DNA from: Nocardiopsis endophytica
GTDB lineage: Bacteria > Actinomycetota > Actinomycetes > Streptosporangiales > Streptosporangiaceae
Assembly: GCF_027706725.1 (NCBI RefSeq)
Contig: NZ_JAQFWQ010000017.1
Coordinates: forward strand, 20,301 to 84,300
Reading direction: 5' to 3'
Length of the DNA stretch: 64,000 nt
In this document: piece by piece, positions 26,115 to 36,217 of the stretch
Layout: every line of letters starts with the position of its first letter
Position numbering within the stretch: the stretch's first letter is position 1
Position numbers and translations under genes: made by a program
Notes under the pieces: generated by a model
What the model saw: only the letters and a program-made list of their open reading frames with translations
Database searches by the model: none
What the model was told of the DNA's origin: nothing

Positions 26115-29100
26115 GCGCACCCACCACAGTCGCACGCCGGCGCCGCACCACCGGCGAGGACAGCGCCGAGCAGCACCGCAACTGGCTGAGCCTGATCGAG
26201 GTCGACGGGCCGTTCCTGACACTGCCGGTGCTGCGCGCCACCTGGCCCGCGCGGCTCGACCCGCTCGACAGGGAGAAGCGCGCCCGACTGCGCCGCGAGC
26301 ACGCGCGCTGGCAGGCCGCCTCGGCCACGACGGTCGGGCAGGAGGCGTGGATCCGCTACCTGCTCTCGGACATGCTGGCGTGGGGCGATGACCTGCACCT
26401 GGTGACGCGGAGCGCTGGGCGGGCGGACGAGGCGCCGAAGGCGGGCGAGGCGGCCGACGATCCCTCCCCCGGAGGCGAGGAGGGGGACGGCAACGGCGAC
26501 GATGCCGCCGCGCTCGACGCGCTCGCACTGGAGGTCCCCGAGCACGAGACGCGCGTCATCCCGTCGTTCGTACTGACCGACCCGGGCGAGGCCGTCAAGC
26601 CGGACACCGCCCGGGTGCTGGGGCTGGTGTGCCCGCCCGGCCAGCAGCCCACCGCCCGGATCCAGGGCGAGGCGTGGGCCGCCAGCCCGGCGGACCGGAT
26701 GGCGCAGCTCTGCCGCCACCATGGGGTGGAACTGGGGCTGGCCACGGACGGCCGCTGGTGGGCGCTGGTGTGGGCGCCACGCGGAGGCGTGACGACCACC
26801 GCCGTCTTCGACACGGCGGTGTGGAACGAGCGCGCCGAGCGGGATGTGGTGGAGGCGTTCCACTCCCTCCTGTGCCGGCGCCGGTTCTTCGCCGTACCGG
26901 ATGAGGAGACGCTGGTCCGGCTGCTGGCCAAGAGCCAGGACTCGCAGGAGGAGATCACCGAAGCTCTGGGCGTGCAGGTGCGCCAGGCGGTGGAGCTGCT
27001 GGTGGCGGCCTTCGGCCGCGCCGACACCAAGCTGCGCGAGCGCGGCGAGCCCGACCTGTCCGGGGTCGATGCGCACGAGGTGTACCGGGGCGCGGTCTCG
27101 GTGATGATGCGTGTCGTCTTCCTGCTGTTCGCTGAGGAGAAGGGGCTGCTGCCCTCGGACAACGACCTGTACCTGAAGTCGTATTCGGCGGGTCGGCTCT
27201 GCGCGGAGCTGGAACAGCGCGCGCTGGAGGGCAGCGAGGACGAGCTGGAGGAGACCTACACGGCCTGGCACCGGCTGCTGGCCCTGTTCGAGGCGGTGTA
27301 CCGGGGCGTGGACCACCCGCGCCTGCGTATGCACCCGCACGACGGGTCGCTGTTCAACCCGGACGAGTTCCCGTGGATGCCGCTGCTCATCGACGACCGC
27401 ACGGTGCTGCACATGCTGCGGTCGGTGCAGTACGTGGTGGTCGGCAAGGGCAAGAGCAAGGAGCGGCGGGCGCTGTCGTTCCGGTCGCTGGACGTCGAGC
27501 AGATCGGGTACGTGTACGAGGGCCTGCTCTCCTTCGACGGGTACCGGGCCGAGAGCGAGACGGTCGGGCTGACCGGCAAGGTCGGTGCCGAGGAAGAGGT
27601 GGAGCTGCGGCGGCTGGAGGAGATGGCCGCGCAGTGCGCCGAGGTTTCCGCGCTGGCGGCCAAGCTGGCGACGGAGTTCAAGGACTCGGGGATCGGGTCG
27701 GCCCGCGCGCTGGAGAAGAAGCTCGCGCCGATGTCCGGGGTGGAGAAGGAAGAGGCCCGAAAGAAGGTTCAGGCGGCGATCGGTAACGACCAAGGTCTGG
27801 TGGAACGGCTGATGCCGTTCTATGGGGTGCTGCGTGAGGACCTGCGGGGCCTGCCGTTCGTGGTGCTGCCGGGTGAGCTGTACGTGACGGAATCGTCGCT
27901 GCGGAAGAACACGGGGACGCACTACACGCCGAGGTTCCTGGCGGAAGAGGTCGTTGAGGGGGCGCTTGAGCCGCTGGTGTACGAGCCGGGGCCGCTCCAG
28001 ACCGCGAACAAGGACGAGTGGAAGCTCAAGTCCAGCCGGGAGATTCTGGACCTGAAGGTCGCCGACATCGCGATGGGGTCGGCCGCTTTCTTGGTGGCGG
28101 CGGCGCGGTATCTGGGCGACAAGCTCCTTGAGGCGTGGACGAACGAGGACGACGAGCGGGTCTGCGACTACACACCGGGCAGCGACGGCGCGAGCGCCGA
28201 TGAGGACCCGGTGGTGATCGAAGCACGGCGCCAGATCATCGAGCACTGCCTGTACGGGGTGGACATCAACCCGATGGCGGTGGAGATGGCGAAGCTGTCG
28301 CTGTGGCTGGTGTCGATGGACCCGGAGCGACCGTTCACGTTCCTGGACGACCGGTTGGCGGCTGGGGACTCGCTGCTGGGGATCACGTCGCTGGAGCAGC
28401 TTGAGTACATGCACATGGACCCGAAAAAGGGGAGGGAGATCCATTCTGAGGGCACGCTGATCGACTTCACAGCAGGTGTTCGTGAACTGGTGGGACGGGT
28501 GGCGTCACGGCGCCGCGAGATCACTGAGATCGATGGGACCACCCTGGAGGGCCTCAACCGAAAGCGCTCTCTTCTTGCCGACGCATATCTGGAAATGGGC
28601 CAGACACACCTACTAGCGAACCTCACGGCGGGAGCGGCGTTGGCCCACGCAGGGCGAAGTGAGCGTGAGAAACAAGAAGGATCCTTGACCGCGGCCAACC
28701 TGGCACGCAGGATCAATTCGACAGAGTCAACAGTAAAGACTCAGGCGGACAATTGGCTACAGAATGATCGACCAGAGGACACTTTCACGCGAACCCCCCT
28801 TCATTGGCCACTCACATTTCCTGAAGTTTTCCAAAAAACTGGATTTGATGCCATTATCGGGAATCCACCTTTCCTGGGAGGAAAGAAGCTAACTCGCACT
28901 CTTGGCATTAACTATCGAGAATATCTCGTAAATTCCATCTCCGCCAAAGCCCGAGGAAATTCGGACCTTGTCGCGTATTTCGCCATTCGAGCACACTCCC
29001 TCCTGTCCCCCAAAGGGCAAGTAGGGATTATTGCAACTAACACGCTAGCCCAAGGAGATACCCGAGAAGTTGGGCTCGATCAGATCCTCAAAGCTGGCGC

Positions 29101-30295
29101 TACTATCAGAAAATCCATCAAGAGCGAATCTTGGCCATCCAGGAGCGCAGCCCTAGAATACTGTTGCGTTTGGACATCATTGCCTCAACCGAGCGTGCAT
29201 TCTGACTGCACAGCTGATGGCGTAGCTGTCGAAGGCATAACTTCCTCTCTCGACCCAACATCCCGAACAACTGGACTTCCATACAGGCTCGCCCAGAATC
29301 ACAAGAAATGTTTCCAGGGAAGCATCCCCCTCGGTCCCGGGTTTCTCATTAATCCAGATGCAGCCAAAGCCATCCTAGAAGGCGACAACAAATACAATGA
29401 CGTACTTTCCCCTTTTCTGAATGGAGATGACGTTACAAGCCACCCAACGCACTCCCCAAGTCGCTGGGCAATAAATTTTCATGATTGGACCGAGGGGCAA
29501 GCAAGAGAATACCCGCGCGTATATTCCATAGCCCGCAAGCTAGTCCTACCCAAAAGAGAGAACTCCTCTCCTCAAGTCCGAAAACACCCCTGGTGGCAGT
29601 ACTGGAGAAGCAGGCGAGAGCTTTACTCTGAAATATCAACAGAAACTAGTGTCATCGCGATTGCTTTGACGAGCAAAACCGCAATGCCTGTACTGGTGCC
29701 GACTGGACAGATCTACTCTAATACGCTGGCTATATTTACAATGAGCGACGCAGCTATGCTCACCCTGCTCAGCAGCTCCTCCCACTACTGGTGGGCAGTT
29801 ACACGCGGCTCAACTTTGGAGACCCGGGTTCGCTACACCCCCTCCGACGTCTTCGAGACCTTCCCTCTCCCCGACCTAACCCAGGAAATGCGTGACCTCG
29901 GTGAGCGGCTCGACTCCTACCGCCGGGACGTCATGCTCTCCCGGGACTCCGGGCTGACCAAGACCTACAACCTCGTCTTCGACCCCGACTGCAACGACGA
30001 GGACATCGTCGAACTCCGCCGCATCCACCGCGAGATCGACGAGGCCACCATCCGTGCCTACGGCTGGGAGGAGCGCATCGAGGCCGTCGGCGGGCTCGAC
30101 CACGGCTTCCACAAGGTCGGCGGGCGTGAGACGCGCTACACCATCGGCCCGGCCGCCCAGCGCGAAGTCCTCGACAGCCTCCTCGAGCTCAACCACGAGC
30201 GCTACGCCGAAGAAGTCGCCCAGGGCCTCCACGACAAGAAGAAGTCCGGCAAGTCCAAGAAGCAGGCCGCCGACGACGAAGGGACGCTGTTCTGA
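26111..30295 (+). CDS. drmMI: DISARM class 1 adenine methyltransferase DrmMI
   Basis: 1394-residue N6-adenine DNA methylase that marks self DNA. Seen: a long N-terminal helical region, motif I as DIAMGSAAFL near residue 652, motif IV NPPF near residue 915, and a C-terminal target-recognition part ending in a Lys-rich tail. ATG overlaps the drmD stop by 4 nt; its own stop overlaps the drmA start by 1 nt. Oddity: between about 28480 and 29850 the GC drops to roughly 47-50 percent, against 65-70 percent on both sides, with different codon use; this block covers motif IV and the recognition region. It looks like a recombined specificity cassette in frame with the rest. Confidence 0.93.
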   Translation: MSAPTTVARRRRTTGEDSAEQHRNWLSLIEVDGPFLTLPVLRATWPARLDPLDREKRARLRREHARWQAASATTVGQEAWIRYLLSDMLAWGDDLHLVTRSAGRADEAPKAGEAADDPSPGGEEGDGNGDDAAALDALALEVPEHETRVIPSFVLTDPGEAVKPDTARVLGLVCPPGQQPTARIQGEAWAASPADRMAQLCRHHGVELGLATDGRWWALVWAPRGGVTTTAVFDTAVWNERAERDVVEAFHSLLCRRRFFAVPDEETLVRLLAKSQDSQEEITEALGVQVRQAVELLVAAFGRADTKLRERGEPDLSGVDAHEVYRGAVSVMMRVVFLLFAEEKGLLPSDNDLYLKSYSAGRLCAELEQRALEGSEDELEETYTAWHRLLALFEAVYRGVDHPRLRMHPHDGSLFNPDEFPWMPLLIDDRTVLHMLRSVQYVVVGKGKSKERRALSFRSLDVEQIGYVYEGLLSFDGYRAESETVGLTGKVGAEEEVELRRLEEMAAQCAEVSALAAKLATEFKDSGIGSARALEKKLAPMSGVEKEEARKKVQAAIGNDQGLVERLMPFYGVLREDLRGLPFVVLPGELYVTESSLRKNTGTHYTPRFLAEEVVEGALEPLVYEPGPLQTANKDEWKLKSSREILDLKVADIAMGSAAFLVAAARYLGDKLLEAWTNEDDERVCDYTPGSDGASADEDPVVIEARRQIIEHCLYGVDINPMAVEMAKLSLWLVSMDPERPFTFLDDRLAAGDSLLGITSLEQLEYMHMDPKKGREIHSEGTLIDFTAGVRELVGRVASRRREITEIDGTTLEGLNRKRSLLADAYLEMGQTHLLANLTAGAALAHAGRSEREKQEGSLTAANLARRINSTESTVKTQADNWLQNDRPEDTFTRTPLHWPLTFPEVFQKTGFDAIIGNPPFLGGKKLTRTLGINYREYLVNSISAKARGNSDLVAYFAIRAHSLLSPKGQVGIIATNTLAQGDTREVGLDQILKAGATIRKSIKSESWPSRSAALEYCCVWTSLPQPSVHSDCTADGVAVEGITSSLDPTSRTTGLPYRLAQNHKKCFQGSIPLGPGFLINPDAAKAILEGDNKYNDVLSPFLNGDDVTSHPTHSPSRWAINFHDWTEGQAREYPRVYSIARKLVLPKRENSSPQVRKHPWWQYWRSRRELYSEISTETSVIAIALTSKTAMPVLVPTGQIYSNTLAIFTMSDAAMLTLLSSSSHYWWAVTRGSTLETRVRYTPSDVFETFPLPDLTQEMRDLGERLDSYRRDVMLSRDSGLTKTYNLVFDPDCNDEDIVELRRIHREIDEATIRAYGWEERIEAVGGLDHGFHKVGGRETRYTIGPAAQREVLDSLLELNHERYAEEVAQGLHDKKKSGKSKKQAADDEGTLF
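28480..29850 (+). other. low-GC block inside drmMI
   Basis: By hand counts on sample 60-base lines GC is 47 percent (28921-28980) and 50 percent (29641-29700) inside the block, against 70 percent (27961-28020) and about 65 percent (29881-29940) outside. The reading frame is kept throughout. Edges are approximate. Confidence 0.75.
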
Positions 30296-33200
30296 TGTCC
30301 TCCGACGGGCTCTTCCCCAACCCCAACGGGGAGCAGACCTCCCTCGACGCGAACGGCGCCTCGCCCTCCGTGTCCTCCGCTCAGGAGGCGCATGAGAAGG
30401 ACACCCCTGCCGACCAGCAGCCGCCCCGCACCGGCCCCACCCTCACCGACCCCCAAGAGCTCATCGACCGCCTCGACACCCCCCAGACCTTCAGCGGCGC
30501 CTCCTCCTACCAGGTGCGCGACGAGTTCCAGGAACTCGTCGCCCGCGACCTCCTCGGCCCCTGGGGCGGCGACTACGAGGAGTTCGCCCCGAACGCCCGC
30601 GGCCCCCGCGAGCGCTACCTCGTCGGCATGCTCGGCCCACGCGACAAGCCCGCCGCCTCGCACACCGCCGACGCCGGGGACCTCGCCGACACCGAGGCCG
30701 GCATCGACGGCACCGCCAAGGGCGAGGAGGCCGGTGAACTCCCCGACGTCGTCACCACACAGAACCTCGGGCACATCTGGGCCTCCTCCATGGGCCTGGC
30801 GTTCAGCGTCGCCGACGACACCGACGCCCTGTCCGTCACCGCCTCCTGGGGCCAGTACTCCCGCCGCTCCCTCACCGACGACGACGGCAAGTCCCGCACC
30901 ACCTGGGTCCGCGAGCCGTGCTCCTACATGCGCGAGGTCCGCCTGGACGGCGACCGGAACCAGCGCATCGGCCTCACCGCCGCCGACACCGATACCCCCG
31001 GCGTCTACCTCGACGTCGCCGTGCGCCCCCGCGACGGCCGCCGCACCGTCGAGCTGACCCTCATCAACGGCCGCCGACAGCCCTCCACCACCCCCGACAC
31101 GGCCTGGCTGTTCCAGGCCCGCCTGGCCGTCACCGCCCTCGACGGCGGCTCCCCCGTCTTCCTCCCGATCGACGACCCCCTGGACCCGGCCCGGCCCGCC
31201 CCGCCCCAGGCCGACAGCGAAGAGCTCCACCTGCGGCTGCTCTACCGCAACCAGCTCTCCTACGCCCGGGGCCGCAACGTCGCCGTCCTCGAAGACGCCG
31301 ACCCCGGCCTGCGCCGCGCCCGCTCGCTGGAGACCACCTGGCTGCCGACCTACGACGTCGCACCGACCAGCGCCCCCTCCGGCCCGGGCACGCCCCTCGC
31401 GGGCACCGAGCTGTCCATGGACGCCCTGGCCTCGGCCTCACCCGAGGAGCTGGCGACCGGCCTGGCGCCGCTCGCCGACGGCTACTCCGCCTGGCTGGAC
31501 GAGCGCGAGGCCGAGATCGGCGACCTCCCCGAGTCCCTGCGCAGCTCCGCCGAAGCCGCCGTCTTCAAGGCCCGCCGGACCGCCGGCCGCATCCGCGCCG
31601 GGATCGGCCTGCTCTCCGACCCGGCCACGCCCGGCCACGGCGACGCCCTGCGCGCCTTCCGCTTCGCCAACCGGGTCATGGCCGACCAGCGCCGCCACAC
31701 CGAGATCGGGCGGCTCCGCGAGGACCCCGACCTCGCCTACGCCGCCGCCGAGCGCGCCGTCCGCGAGCGCGGCCCCTCCGCCGCCTCCTGGCGCCCCTTC
31801 CAGCTCGCGTTCGTGCTGCTGAACCTGCCGTCCCTGGCCTCCCCCTCGCACCCCGAGCGGGCCGCCTCACCCGACGCGCTCGTCGACCTGCTCTTCTTCC
31901 CCACCGGCGGCGGCAAGACCGAGGCCTACCTGGGGCTGACCGCGTTCACCTTCGCCATCCGCCGACTCCAGGGCATCGTCGGCTCCGGCCAGGACGCCCG
32001 GTCCGGGATGGCCGGGGTGGCCGTCCTCATGCGCTACACCCTCCGCCTGCTCACCGCCCAGCAGTTCCAGCGCGCCGCCGCCCTGGTGTGCGCCGCCGAG
32101 GTGGAGCGCCGCGCCGACCCCGGCACCTGGGGCGAGGAGCCGTTCCGCATCGGCCTGTGGGTCGGCGCCGGGGTCTCGCCCAACTGGTACACCGACGCCG
32201 AGGAGCAGATCCGGAACGCCCGCGAGGCCGGGCACGGCGAGCGCACCAACGTGCTCCAGACGCTCGCCTGCCCCTGGTGCGGGGCGGAGCTGACCGCCCA
32301 GCGGGACCTGGTCCCCGACCCGGTCGCCCGGCGGGTGCGCCTGTTCTGTCCCAACGGCGAGGGCGCGGACGCCTGCCCGTTCTCCCAGCGCGCGTCCTCC
32401 GAGGGCCTGCCGATCCTCACCGTGGACGAGGAGATCTACCGCTACACCCCCAGCCTGGTCATCGCCACCGTGGACAAGCTGGCGCGGCTCCCCTGGAGCG
32501 GGTACGCCGGCATGCTCTTCGGCCGCGTCCGGGAGCAGTGCCCCCGGCACGGGTTCCGCCACGACGACCTGGACCGCAGGACCGACTGCCGGAGCCGCCA
32601 CATCGCGCGCGCGGGATACCCCGCGGCGGCCAGCCGCCCCGTGCCCCGGCTGCGCCCGCCGGACCTGATCATCCAGGACGAGCTGCATCTGATCTCCGGT
32701 GCGCTGGGCACCACCGTGGGGCTGTTCGAGTCCGCCGTGGACCGGCTGTGCACGTGGACCGCCCCCGACGGCGCCCGGACCGCGCCCAAGATCGTGGCCT
32801 CCACCGCCACCACCAAGCGCGCGAACGACCAGGTGCGCGGCGTCTTCGCACGCGATCTGCAGATCTTCCCGCCACAGGCCACCGACGTCGCCGACACCTT
32901 CTTCTCCCAGCAGGTGGCGATCACCGAGAAGGACCCGGGCCGCCGCTACATGGGTGTGTGCGCGCACGGGGTGCGGCTGAAGTCGGCCGAGATCAGGCTG
33001 GCCGAGATCCTGCTCATCGCCGGGCAGACCATGTTCGACAAACACGGCGAGGCGGCCGACCCCTACATGACGACGGTCGGCTACTTCAACGCCACGCGGG
33101 AGCTGGCGGGGATGCGCCGCTACGTGGACGACGACGTGGTCACCCGGGTGCGCCGCAACGGCCGCGCGAAGGGGCTGTCCAACCGGCTCCAGGGCACCAC

Positions 33201-34293
33201 CCAGCTCTTGGAGGTCCAGGAGCTGACATCGCGCGTGTCCTCAGGGGACATCAGCCGGGTCCTCAAGGGCCTGGAGATCCCGTTCGACCCGGAGCTGGAC
33301 ACCTCCGACCGCAAGCGGACCATCATCCAGCACGGTGCGGCGGTCCTCCAGAGCCTCCGCAAGGGCGGCTCGCGGCCCAATCAGCCCGAGTACCACCAGC
33401 TGGCGGACCGGCGCATGCTGCGCGCCCGGGAGGACCGCGCCCCGGTGGACATGGTGCTCGCGACGTCCATGCTGCAGGTGGGCGTCGACGTGTCCCGGTT
33501 CGGGCTGATGATGGTGACCGGCCAGCCCAAGAACACCGCCGAGTACATCCAGGCCTCCTCCCGCGTGGGCCGCGACGCCCGCCGCCCCGGCCTGGTGGTG
33601 ACGCTGTACAACTGGACGCGCCCCCGCGACCTGGCGCACTTCGAGGACTTCCGGAACTACCACGCCTCCTTCTACCGCGAGGTGGAGGCGCTGTCGGTGA
33701 CCCCGTTCACCCGCCGCTCGCTGGACCGGGGCACCGCGGCGGCGTTCGTGGCGGCCGTGCGCAACCTGGCCGAGGAGTACTCGCACAACGCCGACGCCCA
33801 CGACGTGGACCTCGACGGCGACGTGGTCGAGGACGTCACCCGGCACATGCTGGAGCGCGCCGAGACCGTGGGAGGCGACCGCGGGCGCGCCTACCTGGGC
33901 GAGCGCCTCAAGGTGCTGACGGACGTGTGGAAGCGCAAGCGGGACGGTTCGGCGCGGCTCGGCTATGAACGCGACTCCTTCGGATCCACCCGGCTGGTGG
34001 AACTGCTCAACCGCCCCGGCGAGGGCCCTTGGCTGGCGACCACCGTCGGCATGTCCATGCGTGAGACCGAGAACGAGGTCAATCTCCTCCTTCCCGGGGA
34101 CGCCCGCTTCCTGAATCCGCCGATCGGCGCACCGGAGTGGTCCTTCGCGGGCGCCACCGGCGACAGGGGCACGGATGGCGGCGGCACCGGCGGAGGCACG
34201 GACGAGGACGGCGCGGCGGACCCCGAGGACGACACCGACGAGCTCGGCCAGTCGGCCTTCGACAAGAAGCAGGACCGGGAGGGGAGCCGATGA
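30295..34293 (+). CDS. drmA: DISARM system helicase DrmA
   Basis: 1332-residue core DISARM helicase. Seen: Walker A in FFPTGGGKTEAYLG near residue 535, the DEAD-like box as IIQDELHLISG near 790, a zinc-knuckle-like run (CPWC then CPNGEGADACPF) between them, and the second lobe with ATSMLQVGVDV and QASSRVGRD. DrmA forms the central complex with DrmB that recognises unmethylated or 5'-overhang DNA. It overlaps drmMI by 1 nt and drmB by 4 nt. Start ATG, no better alternative. The acidic Gly-rich C-terminal tail is typical of the operon. Confidence 0.94.
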   Translation: MSSDGLFPNPNGEQTSLDANGASPSVSSAQEAHEKDTPADQQPPRTGPTLTDPQELIDRLDTPQTFSGASSYQVRDEFQELVARDLLGPWGGDYEEFAPNARGPRERYLVGMLGPRDKPAASHTADAGDLADTEAGIDGTAKGEEAGELPDVVTTQNLGHIWASSMGLAFSVADDTDALSVTASWGQYSRRSLTDDDGKSRTTWVREPCSYMREVRLDGDRNQRIGLTAADTDTPGVYLDVAVRPRDGRRTVELTLINGRRQPSTTPDTAWLFQARLAVTALDGGSPVFLPIDDPLDPARPAPPQADSEELHLRLLYRNQLSYARGRNVAVLEDADPGLRRARSLETTWLPTYDVAPTSAPSGPGTPLAGTELSMDALASASPEELATGLAPLADGYSAWLDEREAEIGDLPESLRSSAEAAVFKARRTAGRIRAGIGLLSDPATPGHGDALRAFRFANRVMADQRRHTEIGRLREDPDLAYAAAERAVRERGPSAASWRPFQLAFVLLNLPSLASPSHPERAASPDALVDLLFFPTGGGKTEAYLGLTAFTFAIRRLQGIVGSGQDARSGMAGVAVLMRYTLRLLTAQQFQRAAALVCAAEVERRADPGTWGEEPFRIGLWVGAGVSPNWYTDAEEQIRNAREAGHGERTNVLQTLACPWCGAELTAQRDLVPDPVARRVRLFCPNGEGADACPFSQRASSEGLPILTVDEEIYRYTPSLVIATVDKLARLPWSGYAGMLFGRVREQCPRHGFRHDDLDRRTDCRSRHIARAGYPAAASRPVPRLRPPDLIIQDELHLISGALGTTVGLFESAVDRLCTWTAPDGARTAPKIVASTATTKRANDQVRGVFARDLQIFPPQATDVADTFFSQQVAITEKDPGRRYMGVCAHGVRLKSAEIRLAEILLIAGQTMFDKHGEAADPYMTTVGYFNATRELAGMRRYVDDDVVTRVRRNGRAKGLSNRLQGTTQLLEVQELTSRVSSGDISRVLKGLEIPFDPELDTSDRKRTIIQHGAAVLQSLRKGGSRPNQPEYHQLADRRMLRAREDRAPVDMVLATSMLQVGVDVSRFGLMMVTGQPKNTAEYIQASSRVGRDARRPGLVVTLYNWTRPRDLAHFEDFRNYHASFYREVEALSVTPFTRRSLDRGTAAAFVAAVRNLAEEYSHNADAHDVDLDGDVVEDVTRHMLERAETVGGDRGRAYLGERLKVLTDVWKRKRDGSARLGYERDSFGSTRLVELLNRPGEGPWLATTVGMSMRETENEVNLLLPGDARFLNPPIGAPEWSFAGATGDRGTDGGGTGGGTDEDGAADPEDDTDELGQSAFDKKQDREGSR

Positions 34294-36206
34294 GCGCCCA
34301 GAGCGGCAAGTACCGGCGCCGGGTCGGCGCCGTCCGCCCCAGCCACCTCATGTTCACCACCGGAGTGGGCGCGCTGGTGGACCTGCCGAACGTCTCGGTG
34401 CTGGTGCGCGGCGTGGACGACTGGGACTACGACGACGTCCCCGACTGGGAGCCGATCGCCGAACCCCGGCTGCTGCGCGAGCTCAACAAGTTCCACGACG
34501 GCCGCCACGTCGAACAGCTCCGCCCGGCGCCGTGGCTGGACGGCCTGGACGCCGACCCCAACGGGCCGGCCGCGCGCGTCGGGGTGCCGGTGGTGCCGTT
34601 CCCGACGTGGCTGCGGTGCACGGCCTGCAACGAGCTCGCCGGTCTGGACTCCAAGGCCTTCGACTTCGAGAACGACAAGGCGCGCAAGCCGCAGGACGCG
34701 CGCTTCTTCCACCAGGGATGCCGGAAGAAGCGGAAGCCCCCGCTGGCGGTCGCTGCCCGCTTCGTGCTGGCCTGCTCGCGCGGGCACCTGGACGACTTCC
34801 CCTACACGCACTTCGTGCACAAGGGCGGTGCGTGCCCCAAGGCGCCCCAGCCCAAGCTCCAGATGGACGACCGCGGCGGCAACATCGGCGCCAACGTCTC
34901 GATCCGCTGTATGGCGTGCGGTGTACGGCGCAACATCCGCGACGCCCTGGGCGAGCGCGGGCGCGACGAGCTGCCCGCCTGCCGGGGGCGCCACCCCCAC
35001 CTGGGCACGTTCAAGCAGACGGGCTGTAAGGAGCGGCCGGTCGTGCTGGTGGTGGGGGCGTCCAACCAGTGGTTCGCCCAGACCATGTCGGTGCTGTCGG
35101 TGCCCGAGGGCGGGGCGAGCGAGCTCCGGCTGAAGGTTGAGGAGCAGTGGGACCAGCTGTCCACGCTGCCGCCCATGATGTACGAGTGGGCCCGGGAGAA
35201 CTCCCCGGTGATGCGCGCATTCGCCAAGTGGGGCGACGACGAGATCGCCGCCATGGTGGAGGAGGTCCGCGCCGCCAAGGAGGCCGAAGCCTCCGGCGGC
35301 TCCGGTGCCGAAGAGGACCAGGGCCCGCCCGACCTGCTCACCCCCGAATGGGAGATCTTCTCCGCCCCCGAGGCGCCGGAGCCCACGGAGGACTTCGCGC
35401 TCTACCGCTTCCCCGAAGGGGTCCCCGAGGCGCTGACGCCGTACTTCTCGGACGTGGTCCAGGCCGAGCGGCTGCGCGAGGTGCGCGCCCTGACCGCCTT
35501 CACCCGCCTGGACGCTCCCGACCCCGAGGACCCGAACCTGGTCTCGCGCGCGCCGCTCGGCCGCGGCGAGCTGACCTGGGTCCCGGCGAGCGAGGTGCGC
35601 GGCGAGGGCATCTTCCTCCGCGTGCCTGAAGACGCGCTTCGCGGGTGGGAGGAGCGCATCGCGGGCACCGAGGCTCTGCGCCTGCACCAGGAGGCCTACA
35701 GGCAGTTCCGCGTCAACCGCTACTCCGGGCGCATCCCCGGCGGGTTCGACCCGATGCGGCTGTGGCCGGGGGCGCGCTATATCGCGCTGCATACGCTGTC
35801 CCATCTGCTGATCCGCACGATCGCCATCGAGTGCGGCTACAACGCGGCCAGCCTGTCCGAGCGCATCTACGCCGGGAACGAGGAGGACCCGCGCGGCGGG
35901 ATCCTCGTCTACACCGCGGTCCCCGACGCCGAAGGCACCCTGGGCGGCCTGGTGTCCCAGGCCGAGCCCGAGCGCCTGGTCCCGCTGGTGGACAAGGCGC
36001 TCACGGGCGCGATGCGGTGCTCGTCGGACCCGCTGTGCCGCGAGCGCCTGCCCCAGGCGCACGCCGACTTCCTGCACGGGGCCGCGTGCCACGTGTGCCT
36101 GTTCGTGTCCGAGACCACCTGCGAGAAGGGCAACCGCTTCCTGGACCGCCGCTTCGTCGTCCCGGTGGACGACCCGAAGCTGGCGCTGTACCCGGACCTG
36201 CCGTAA
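34290..36206 (+). CDS. drmB: DISARM protein DrmB (DUF1998)
   Basis: 638 residues. DrmB partners DrmA. Seen: an N-terminal segment PSHLMFTTGVGALVDLPNVSVLV typical of DrmB, cysteine pairs (CTAC, CMAC, then CKE) that could bind zinc, and the C-terminal DUF1998 region with LHTLSHLLIRTIAIECGYN, GGILVY and the cluster SSDPLC...ACHVC..TTCEKGN. The ATG overlaps the drmA stop by 4 nt, which fixes the start. drmC follows after 11 nt. Confidence 0.94.
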   Translation: MSAQSGKYRRRVGAVRPSHLMFTTGVGALVDLPNVSVLVRGVDDWDYDDVPDWEPIAEPRLLRELNKFHDGRHVEQLRPAPWLDGLDADPNGPAARVGVPVVPFPTWLRCTACNELAGLDSKAFDFENDKARKPQDARFFHQGCRKKRKPPLAVAARFVLACSRGHLDDFPYTHFVHKGGACPKAPQPKLQMDDRGGNIGANVSIRCMACGVRRNIRDALGERGRDELPACRGRHPHLGTFKQTGCKERPVVLVVGASNQWFAQTMSVLSVPEGGASELRLKVEEQWDQLSTLPPMMYEWARENSPVMRAFAKWGDDEIAAMVEEVRAAKEAEASGGSGAEEDQGPPDLLTPEWEIFSAPEAPEPTEDFALYRFPEGVPEALTPYFSDVVQAERLREVRALTAFTRLDAPDPEDPNLVSRAPLGRGELTWVPASEVRGEGIFLRVPEDALRGWEERIAGTEALRLHQEAYRQFRVNRYSGRIPGGFDPMRLWPGARYIALHTLSHLLIRTIAIECGYNAASLSERIYAGNEEDPRGGILVYTAVPDAEGTLGGLVSQAEPERLVPLVDKALTGAMRCSSDPLCRERLPQAHADFLHGAACHVCLFVSETTCEKGNRFLDRRFVVPVDDPKLALYPDLP

Positions 36207-36217
36207 CGGGGGCGGGG

